A stretch of DNA of 64,000 nucleotides from Clarkia xantiana subsp. parviflora. Lineage: Eukaryota > Streptophyta > Magnoliopsida > Myrtales > Onagraceae. Shown piece after piece: positions 54,886-64,000 of the stretch. The stretch spans positions 14,487,683 through 14,551,682 of the forward strand of contig JAPTYO010000015.1 in the NCBI GenBank assembly GCA_036873135.1. Reading direction: 5' to 3'. A program made the position numbers and the translations under genes. Under the pieces are notes generated by a model. That model was not told the origin of the DNA, made no database searches, and was given only the letters and a program-made list of their open reading frames with translations. The first letter of the stretch is position 1, and every line of letters begins with the position of its first letter.

Positions 54886-57225
54886 TGAAAAAATGGTTTT
54901 TTTTTTTTTTTTTTTTTTTGCTTTTTGGTTTTTTTATAAGGAAATTAACCGAAAATAATCAACAACAGTTATTCACATGCCCCTAGTGGCAGATTGAAAA
55001 TTTCTAATTCAAAACATCTTCAAGAGAATGACTCAGTTGATTGAGTCAAAATATGTCGGTCGTGTCGACGCCCAGGATTGACCTTACGACCAATGGATGA
55101 TATAGACAATGATTTCTTCTCTCGGCTTCTTAAGTTCCTCGGCTATTGCTCAATCACATCTGGGGATGCCCCACGGTTAGCACTGACGAGTTTAGACTTC
55201 GCCGCATAACGAATGTATGACTTGGTTGAGGATCACACATGGATGAAGTAGAGTTTGGCCAGGCAGGCCACGTATGAAAATTGTCTGAAATATCTGGGAC
55301 AGATTGCCAATTGACGTCAGAACAGTCGGCGATCAAAATGTCATGCGCGAGATGTGCTCTTCAGGGGCCTTAATTTGTATGATTATTCGAGCTGCAAAAT
55401 GAGTATTGAAAAACTCAAATTTTAGGGATAAAATTGATCAAAACTTCTCTTACATGGGTGCCCAAAATCTTTAAAGGACAATTTGATCCATATGTGAATG
55501 GACCTGCTGCATGTTCCGGCCTTTTTACTCCATCTAGCGGTTGTTCTCGACCTGAACGGGAGATGCCATTTGGTTACCACTGACCGGTTTAGATCTCGCC
55601 GTAAAATGGATGTACAGATTGGTTCGACGACGCGTATGAATTTCACCAATGATAGGTGGAATTTTCGCATGGAAATTCTCCGAAGCAGTCACATTTTACG
55701 CGGTTGCGACCTCGTCGAAGTGGTCGTCTGATCTGCAAAATGAAGGGACACTCAAATATCAAGGAAAAATCAAGTAATATTCATCGTACCTAAGCGTTGG
55801 ATATCCCGAGTGCGCAATTTGTGCTTCGTACAACTGGATGGCTGCACGTTCTTTTTTGTTGCCCCATTTAGCCGGCATAGCTTATATGTACGTGATACCT
55901 TAACCAATGGTACCATCATGGAGTTTACTGAGTTTGCTGAGTGCACTATCTGGCTCGAACGCAGGACAGATGTTCAAAAAAAATTTCAAAACGATTTTCT
56001 CGTTCTTTGTTTAAACTCAAGTATTCGCACTCAACTGAGCAATTAATCTATTTTTTTTTTAAATTAAAATCAAAATCTCCCGTTTTTTGAACGCTTGCTC
56101 ATGCGAATGTCGAAATGAAGATTTTGCCGAAAAAATGTAATACACCTTGGATAAAAACGAATGACACTTTGAATTTTTTTAAAAATGCTCATGCAGGCTC
56201 GAAAGTTAAAATTCTACTGTTAAAGAAATTTACAATTTACAAAAGTTTACCTGAAGGGTACATATGGAATGTATGTACAAAATGAAAAATCCAGGTAAAG
56301 TTTTTTTATAAAAAGAAATGCAAATACAATGCATGTTTGGAATTAAAAGCTCAACAACTAAGAGAAGATTTACAATCTATCTGAAAAATCGTTTTTTCTT
56401 GAAATAATGCCTATGAGATGTACATGAGATGAAAATTGTAAAGTTAAGAAACATACATGCTACCTGAATATTTTTTTTTTCGTTTTTTTAAAGAGGAAAA
56501 AGAAAAAAAAAATCAATGCATCCTAGTTGCTCAAAATAAAAAATTCAAGTGAAAAGTTTTTTTTTTTTTTTGAAAAAAGAATGCATATGAGATGCACAAA
56601 AATAAGATGAAAACTTAAAAATAAAAGTTCTACAGCTAAGAAAAAAATACAATTTCCTGAAAGGTTTTTTCCAAAAATAATGCATATGAGATGCACGTCT
56701 TTAATTAAAAATTCAGGTAATTTTTTTTTTTTAAACATAAACACTCTAAAACTAAGAGAGCTTATGATTCATCTAAAAAGTATTTTTAAAATTAATGCAC
56801 GCATTATTAAAAATAAAACAATTCAGGTAAAAAGTTTTTCAATTGATGCATATGGAATGCACGTTCGAAATTAGAAGCTCTAATAGCTAAAGGAGAACTA
56901 AAATTTCCAAAAAAATGTTTTTTTAACAACGCATGTATGATGCACTAAAAAATTACAAATTACCTGAATAGTTTTTTTTTTTTTTTAAATAATGCATATG
57001 AAATGCAATGTTGAAATTATAAATTCAGGTAAGAGTTTTTTTTATAAAAAAAAACAATGCATACGAAGTGCATGTTTGAAAAAAAGAATTCTACAACTAA
57101 ATGACTAACTACTTAGCTGATTTTTTTTTTTAATGCAATGAGATGAATGCATGAGAAATAAAAGTTATACAAACAGTACAAGGATAATATTTACAACAAA
57201 AAAACAGATATAACACGACATGTTA

Positions 57226-57415
57226 GGGGGTAAAAAAATGTGTGGCTTTGCTCTACAAGGTAGGTTCCACTGATAGGTTCCCGACAAGGTGGTTTCCTCA
57301 CCCCATCATTGGGATCATAAGACCTTCACAAGCGAGTAGAGTTTTTCCGAGCCGTACCGGCGGCCCAGCCGCTCCGGTCGTACCGTACTAAACCTCCGGG
57401 GTTCCTAGTCGCCCT
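57226..57415 (-). promoter_or_regulatory. Conserved leader block with GC hairpin in D
   Basis: From TGTGTGGCTTTGCTC to CTAGTCGCCCT it differs from the C copy at about two positions; the hairpin at 57356-57378 is identical. It lies 230-420 bases after the primer site. Confidence 0.55.
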
Positions 57416-57649
57416 GAATTTTAGGCGTTTTGGACATTAAACTAAAGTGGGTGTGTGCGAATTCAAATAATGCATATACAACAAAGAAAAATAGTCAGTC
57501 ATAATAAAAACTTAACTTCACACCTGAAATCACAAAAAAAACAACCAAGTTAGAATAACAAAGTCAAATATAAATTAAAAATAAAACATGGCAAATAAGC
57601 AAATATAAAGAGCCCGAACCCTCGATTATCCCCAGCAGAGTCGCCAAAT

Positions 57650-58578
57650 TATCAGACCTAAGGCAGATTCGTTTTGAAAACGTGGATTTTTAAGAGTCGC
57701 CACTAGTTAATTATTAGGCTAACTAGAATCCTAAATTTTCCTAGGGAATAATGAATTAAACACCTAGGTCTATAATCGGTCTACGATCAGAAATTCGGAT
57801 TCGAGAGTTCTATTACGAATTAAAACTCATAGGATTAGTATCGCCCTTACAGTACTCAATTCACATATTTGCCACGGTTCTAGTATCTAATTCTAATTAA
57901 CCCATCTTAATGTAATGTTCTTAACTACATATCAATTTAGTTCTTAATTACATATCAATTAATAAACAAATAACGAAACCTAGGGAAAGATAACCATTAA
58001 ACTAAAATAATAGATAAATATATACAATTTGAATTGGATAATATTGATTATAACTAGCTGAATCAAACTCAACGTTATACATACACACACAATAATTATA
58101 CATATATATATACATTAAGATAAAACTTTGAATATGTACCTCAGCATTGACTTTTACTCGAAGAACTTTTGGTTCGGTCATGAACGCTGGTGAGCAGTAG
58201 CAACAGGAGAAGGGTCGGAACTGTGGTCACCGGTGCAAGGTTGGTTTGTGTGGGTCCGTATGCTGCAGTGGCGTGTGATTGAGCTGTATGGGTTGCTGTT
58301 CCTAAGATCCGACCGGTGGTGCTGCAGAGGTGGTCATCCAAATCCGGCGATGGTAGTGTCCGTTGAGAATGGAGTGGATGTGCAGAAGCGTGACTGGACT
58401 GAGCCGTGTCCAGAAACGGGCGTGGAGCGTTGTGGCGAAGCACGGACGGTGGTTGAGTCGCTGATGGCGCCTGAGCGGTGGCTGGTATGGATACGTCGGG
58501 ATAGAGGACCAGTGAAATTTGAATGGTGAAAGCAGATGGATTCTTTTGGGTAAGATGGACCCAGACCGGAAAGAATCC
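57650..58578 (-). repeat. Element D 5' LTR, interrupted by E
   Basis: Parallels 31465-32950 of the left LTR, without the MITE. Ends where element E starts at 58579. A 184-codon frame on the minus strand (58141-58695) crosses the LTR/E junction and is not conserved in the other LTR, so it is not a gene. Confidence 0.85.
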
Positions 58579-59357
58579 TGATGGATATATGTCCAATCCG
58601 GGTTCGTATTTACATTTCGGGCTTCGTAGACACGTCAAAATTACATCTCGGTTTAAAAACGTATCCCAAGGAATCAAAACGGTCCGGAAACGCATTTACG
58701 CGCGTCCGGACCGGACCTCCGGGTTGCGTAAAGCAATCCGGAGGTCCGGGTTGCGCGGCAATCCGGACCTCGCCGAATTGCCCAAATTCGACGAGGTCCG
58801 GATCGCATTACGGGTATCGCGCGACTACCGTTTCCGCGATTACCCTTACGTGTAGAGAAGTCAAGTTCGCATATTACCAATACGGATGACGGTTACCGCA
58901 TGATCTTGAACCGTCACCGAACCACTTTAAAACCGGGTCCGGTCCCAAGAAAGCCTATAAATAGGAGGCCTTGGCCACCCATTTTGACACATCCTCTCAT
59001 TTGCCCAACTTTGGTATTTTGAGCTCTGACTTCTCTCTAGAAATATTCTCTCTCTAGAAATTACATTTTTGCCCTTATAGTGACTTGAGCGTCGGAGAGG
59101 GCTCCGCTAGCACCACCCCCCCCTCTCCGTGCTAGCATTGGTCCTTCATGCAGGAATCGTCGCCCAGACGCCCGCACTTGTGCACAGACCACCGCCTCCT
59201 GAGACACAGCCGTACCGAGACACAGACCTTTACGGGAGCAAAAGCCGAACACTCGCCAGTGGCCCAACCTCTTCCCGACGAAGGGTTACAGCCCAAAAAT
59301 CCGCACAACCACGCGAACAGACGCGTCCTCACGACCTTGTTCATCCTGGACGCAACA
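58579..59357 (+). repeat. Element E 5' LTR (779 bp)
   Basis: TGATGGATATATG...GGACGCAACA. TATA box CTATAAATAG at 58956-58965. The CCGGA palindrome region (58690-58800) has yet another length compared with the two LTRs of A. Confidence 0.93.
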
Positions 59358-59375
59358 TTGGCGCCGTCTACGTGA
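59358..59375 (+). promoter_or_regulatory. Element E primer binding site
   Basis: TTGGCGCCGTCTACGTGA follows the LTR; identical to that of A. Confidence 0.8.
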
Positions 59376-59406
59376 TTCGAAAAAAAAGCTACCGTACCGC
59401 AAAGTC

Positions 59407-62400
59407 ATGACGAGTGATCACAACGCCCTCACTAAGATCAATCCGTCAAAAACCAGGAAGCGCTTTAGACGTCATAAAAGGTCCATAATGTCTACCGTGC
59501 CAGCAAGCAGTGTGCCATCCGCACAGCACGGTCCAAAATTTCCAAGCATCCACGTGATACATGGAGGCTTCTGGGCAGGAGGCGAAACATCATACGGGAG
59601 AGAAATATACGCTTCCCTGATGATCCATGAGCCCAGAGGCAGCCAGCAAGGAGACGTTGTCCTAGAAGACGCCATCGGCTTTTCTTCGGAAGACAAGTCG
59701 CACATAACATTTCCACATAATGATGCCTTGGTCATAACCATGACAATCGACGGCATGGACATCAAGCGTATCTTGGTCGATGGAGGGAGTTCGCCCAATA
59801 TCATCACGAAAGACGTCATCCTAGCTTTGGGGAGAAAGAAGGACGTCAACAAAATGAATTCACCCTTAGTGGGGTTCATGGACGATGCAAGTTACCCATT
59901 TGGGTCCATAACACTTCCAGTTATACTAGGAGAGGGCAACTCACGTCTCCAAATTGCAACACCATTTATGGTAGTACAAAAGCTTGACGCATACAATGGT
60001 ATCTTAGGATACGCAACTATGAATGCGTGGGGAATGGTGTCATCCACAGCACACCAGAAAATCAAATTCCCAACTGCAGCCGGAATCGGTGAAGTCAAAG
60101 GAGACCAACTGTTATCAAAGAATTGTTACAACGTGGCAATCCAAAATAACGTCAAGCCAGATGTCATGCCCATCATTGATGATGATCCAAGAGAAGGTCG
60201 TGCCCGACCGGCCCCAGTAGAGGAGTTAAAACAAATAAAGATCGAAGAGCCAGACAGAATGGTCCAAATTGGAGCATCCCTGTCAGAAGATGAAGTGATA
60301 GAAATCACAGCACTCCTCAAAGAGTATAAAGAGTTATTCACATGGTCACCAAGCGATATGCCCGGAATAAGCGCAGAAGTCATTTCCCATAAGCTCAACA
60401 TCAAGCCAGGAACTCGAGCAATAGCCCAGAAACTTCGACCCCTCGGGGGCAACAAGAAACTGGCAATCAGAGAAGAGGTGGGAAAACTGCTTGACGCAGG
60501 ATTCATCGAAGAATCAAGATACCAAACATGGGTTGCAAACCCGGTGTTGGTTCCTAAATCAAGTGGCAAGTTAAGAATGTGCATCGTTTACAGAGATCTC
60601 AACAACGCATGCCCAAAGGATTCATATCCTCACCCAAGAATCGACCAACTAGTCGATGCCACTGCCGGCCATGAATTAATGTCCGTAATGGATGCATACT
60701 CAGGATATAACCAAATCCCGATGTTCAAGGATGATGCGCCGCATACTGCATTCTATGCAGATAGCGAAATATACAACTACACGGTGATGCCATTCGGCCT
60801 AATCAATGCGGGAGCAACATACCAGCGAATGGTCAATACCATATTTGGCGATCTAATCGGAACCAAAATGGAGGCATACGTGGACGACATGGTCGTGAAG
60901 TCAACCAAAAGACGCAACCATGTCGACGACTTGCGAGCAATCTTCAAAAGAATGCGCGAATATCAAGTCCGCCTAAATCCAACAAAATGCGCTTTCGGCG
61001 TACAATCAGAAAAAATTCTTGGATTCATGGTGAGCCAGAGGGGGATAGAAGCTAACCCAGAGAAGGTGAGGGCGATTGAAGAAATGGTATCCCCAAGGAG
61101 ACATAAGGAAGTCCAACAACTGAATGGCCGCCTAGCCGCTTTAAACAGATTCCTTGCCAGAATAGGCGACAAGGCACTCCCTTTCTTTGAAGTCTTGCGT
61201 GCAAACAAGAAGTTTGAATGGACACCAGCGTGTGAAGAGGCCTTTCAGCAATTAAAACAACACTTGCGCACATTGCCGGCATTGGCAAAACCGATACCAG
61301 GAGAGCCCTCTTCCTGTACATATCAGTGAGCAACATGGCAGTCAGCTCAGTCCTTGTCAAACAGAAGGGAACTACCCAGCTCCCAGTCTACTACGTAAGT
61401 AAGATACTTGCAAAGTACGAGATAAACTACATGCCAATTGAAAAATACCTGTACATGCTTATAATAACAGCAAGAAAGCTAAGGCCATACTTCCACGCAC
61501 ACGAAGTAACAGTCTTAACAGACCAACCCCTGAGGCACATCTTGTCAAAGCCAAACATGTCAGGAAAGCTAACAAAGTGGTCGGTGGAGCTAAGTGAATT
61601 CCGCATTCACTTTGCTCCTCGAACGGCGATCAAGGGGCAAGCATTGGCAGACTTCATCGCAGAATTCACCGGGATAACACCCGACACAGACACCCAAGTT
61701 GGACCTCAACAAATTGAAGAACATACCGAAGTATGACAAATGTACACCGACGGATCTTCAAACGTAGGGGGATCAGGTGCCGGATTCCTCCTAATACCTC
61801 CCGATGGATCCAATCCGTTGAAGTATGCTCTAAACTTAACATTTAGAGCAACAAACAACGAGGAGGAGTACGAAGCATTGATAACTGGCTTAAGAATTGC
61901 AAAAGGTGTCGGAGTTAAACATCTACGAGTAAAGTGCGATTCGCAATTAGTTGTCAATCAAGTTAAAGGCGAATACGCGGCAAAGTCAGAAAATATGCAA
62001 AAGTACTTGGGGCAAGCAAAAGACCTCATCACAAGCTTCGATACATTCGACATCATCGCGGTGCCTAGAGAAGAAAATCAAGAAGCTGATGCCTTGAGCA
62101 AATTCGCACAAGGCAATGAACAAGGCAAAGAAACACATTTCGTGGAAAACAGAATCTTGTCAGTAATTGACAAATTCGAAGTCTTGTGCATCGATCCAGA
62201 TCCAGATTGGAGGACCCCAATATTGGCATACCTCAAAGACCACAAGCTCCCCGAAGACAAAGTTCAAGCCCAAAAAATCCAGAGACAAGCCGTCAATTAC
62301 GCGTTGATAGATGATGAGCTTTACAAGAAATGATTTTCAACCCCATACCTAAGGTGCATCACCTTCCGGGAGGGCCAAAAAGTGTTAGAAGATTTACATA

Positions 62401-63440
62401 GAGGCCAAGCAGCCTGCCATGAAGGGGCGAGATCTCTAATACGCAAAACATTGAGCTTGGGATACTATTGGCCAACCATGAAAAACCAAGCTACGCACTT
62501 GGTCACAGAATGCGAAGCATGCCAACTTTATTCAAGAAGTATCACGGCACCAGCTGCCGAGCTAAGCCCAATTGCAAGCTCCTGGCTATTCGCACAATGG
62601 GGGATAGACTTGGTAGGACCACTTCCAAAGTCAAAAGGCCAAACCAAGTACATTGTCGTCGCAATCGATTACTTTTCAAAGTGGATCGAGGCAAAGGCAT
62701 TGGCACAAACAACCGATGCACAAATAATGGATTTCATCCGAAATCACATCATCGCGCGGTATGGAGTTCCGAAGGTCCTAATCAGCGACAACGGACCACA
62801 ATTCAAGAGCTCAAGGCTTCAAACATTTTGCGAAAGACTCAACATTAACCACCGTTTCGCGTCAGTCCGCCATGCTCAAGCCAACGGACAAGTCGAAGCC
62901 GCCAACAAGACCGTCCTAGACGGTCTCAAGAAAAGAGTGCACGCATTAAAAGGAGGATGGGCAGAAGAGCTTAGCAGTGTTCTGTGGGCACTTCGAACAA
63001 CTCCAAAGGAGTCAACTGGAGAAACACCATTCAGTCTGGTGTATGGAACGGAAGCAGTCGCTCCCATCGAAATTGCTGTCTCATCCTACCGCACAACTCA
63101 TTTCAATGCTCAAGCCAACGAAGTAGACATGCGTCTAGACTTAGACTTGGCTGAAGAGAAAAGGCGTAACTCCGAGCACAATCAGGCACGCATGCGTTTG
63201 ATAACCGCAAGATATTACAACAGGAAGGTGAAAGAAAGACAATTCCATGTCGGAGAAATGGTGTGGAGAAGGAATGAATTCTCACATCTCGATCAAATCA
63301 ACAAGATGTCTCCAAAATGGGAAGGCCCCTACAAGGTCATATCCATCCCGTATATCAACGCATATCGCCTTGAAGATGCAAATGGCAATGTCTCTACAAA
63401 TACATTTAGTGGAGGACACTTGAAGAAATTCCACGGATAA
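59407..63440 (+). pseudogene. Element E pol (protease-RT-RNase H-integrase), broken
   Basis: Aligns throughout with A's pol. Defects: a one-base deletion near 61306 (GAGCCC for GAGCCCC) that shifts the frame in the first RNase H, and TGA stops at 61734-61736 (Trp in A) and 62331-62333 (Gly in A). There is also a change of the conserved RT CIDYRDL to CIVYRDL. The 7-base length difference from A (4034 against 4041) is exactly this deletion plus two missing codons near KPD. Protease DGGSSPN, RT MEAYVDDM, second RNase H MYTDGSSNVGGSG, integrase and the GPY module are otherwise clear. It starts 49 bases after the LTR, as in A. Confidence 0.93.
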
Positions 63441-64000
63441 AAGGATAATCTTCTATCACAAAAGGAGCTGTTATATCAAGCCCTTTTGCTCTTATTTCCA
63501 TAACGCATCTACTTGTTAAAAAGACCACTATCTTATATAAAGTGGCATCTCTGTAATAATCTCACAAACCTAATGAAGTCGTTCTATCTTCGTAGGAACA
63601 CAATTACTCTATGTACGTTACTTGGAAGCAAAACAAAGTAACTACAACAACTATTACCTACACCAACAAGGAGTTCATTTCTCCTTTCATAAATTGGCAT
63701 CTATCTCAAGAAGGTGCCGGCAACACAAAACAATTGCGCTATGTTCACAGTCAACTTATATGACGCAAGGACAACTTGCGGATTATCTACAAAAAAAAGG
63801 AACTTATAGCAATTCCTTACTCAAGGTGACGACTATTCAAGAAGCTGTCATCTACAAGCAATATCTTGGATTAACACCAAGGCCTACTATCAAAATAGCA
63901 TGTTGAGGTATCCTCTTTTTTAAAAAAAGACAAGCCCCATGTTTACCTCTAAAAAATGACATGCTGTGACATCTCTGGTTAGAGGCAAATCCTCATGTTC
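63441..64000 (+). other. Element E, spacer after pol
   Basis: Homologous, in reverse, to A 12891 down to about 12330. No gene. The antisense gene of E, if present, lies outside the window. Confidence 0.7.

Larger units (their letters stand above)
52827..57649 (-). mobile_element. Element D interior (non-coding)
   Basis: Same order of modules as C: CTCC..TGGCG repeats (52975-53420), stem-array (54118-54885), unique part, A/T-run module (56100-57190), conserved leader block (57226-57415) and primer site. D has its own array of five units around GACTAGCATATCTGGGACAG (53541-53750) that C lacks. No gag or pol. Confidence 0.85.
31465..58578 (-). mobile_element. Large non-coding LTR element D, split by B and E
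   Basis: Left (3') LTR 31465-33060 plus 52347-52826, interior 52827-57649, right (5') LTR 57650-58578 and presumably more after E. The minus orientation comes from the primer site TTTGGCGACTCTGCTGGGG at about 57630-57649. The interior has no gag or pol but the same ordered modules as element C. It is inserted in copia G. The right LTR starts TATCAG instead of TGTCGG, a decayed end. Confidence 0.85.
58579..64000 (+). mobile_element. Ty3/gypsy element E, sister of A, runs off the window
   Basis: 5' LTR 58579-59357, primer site, pol 59407-63440, then the start of the pol/antisense spacer. The flank before the LTR is AATCC (58574-58578); its partner should lie beyond the window. Same family as A in the opposite orientation, about 41 kb away. 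Like A it lacks gag entirely. Confidence 0.93.

Noticed and set aside
58141..58695. 184-codon minus-strand frame
   Set aside because: Crosses the junction between D's LTR and element E and is not kept in the other LTR of D.

Overview
This is nuclear DNA of a flowering plant, probably a eudicot. It holds one intact host gene, an intronless PDX1 (vitamin B6 synthase subunit, 21891-22820, +). Almost everything else is layered transposable elements: Ty1/copia and Ty3/gypsy LTR retrotransposons, large non-coding LTR elements, foldback/Mutator-like MITEs, SINE-like pieces and LINE remnants. The low GC of the spacers, the tRNA-iMet-type copia primer sites, the Tat-type gypsy elements with spliced antisense genes and the plant PDX1 all fit this. 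I cannot name the species.

Left block (1-21460). A LINE RNase H remnant (about 1.0-1.3 kb) is followed by three LTR copies of one copia-like family (1714-4462; two in minus tandem, one in plus), an internal-region remnant and a LINE-like 3' tail ending in poly-A (5014-5260). A decayed copia element (called F, 5261-21460, +) sits in that poly-A. F was hit by a foldback element (FB1). FB1 was then split by gypsy element A (7151-17717, minus, 5-bp target duplication CTTTT). A has a pol gene with two in-frame stops and no gag, plus an intact four-exon antisense gene (9627-11076, +).

Centre (21461-25950). PDX1 with a TATA box and CT-rich leader is followed by a near-perfect 179-bp hairpin MITE, a nested MITE/SINE/foldback cluster and a GC-rich minisatellite region.

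Right block (25951-64000). A decayed copia (G, +) with recognisable reverse transcriptase is cut at 31464 by a non-coding LTR element D (minus). D's left LTR carries a Mutator-like MITE (9-bp duplication) and gypsy element B (33061-52341, minus, duplication GCTGC). D's right LTR carries gypsy element E (58579 to beyond the window, +), a sister of A. B carries C (40838-48656, minus, duplication CCCGG), a second member of D's family, inserted inside the reverse transcriptase gene. C's two 1365-bp LTRs look identical by eye. The order of insertion is therefore G, then D, then B, then C on one side and G, D, E on the other. Apart from C, B's gag-pol frame is uninterrupted.

Most unusual signals: (1) C and D carry a tandem array whose units each contain a short stem with compensatory base changes plus a second pairing that would make a pseudoknot; (2) copia F carries a series of micro-hairpins with different stems but nearly the same NNGAA loop; (3) A and E share the same complete loss of gag, with pol starting 49 bases after the LTR, so this lineage seems to have multiplied without its own capsid gene; (4) A and B each carry a spliced antisense gene with a first coding exon of only 4-7 bases; (5) C and D share a very conserved leader block with a GC-rich hairpin downstream of the primer site.
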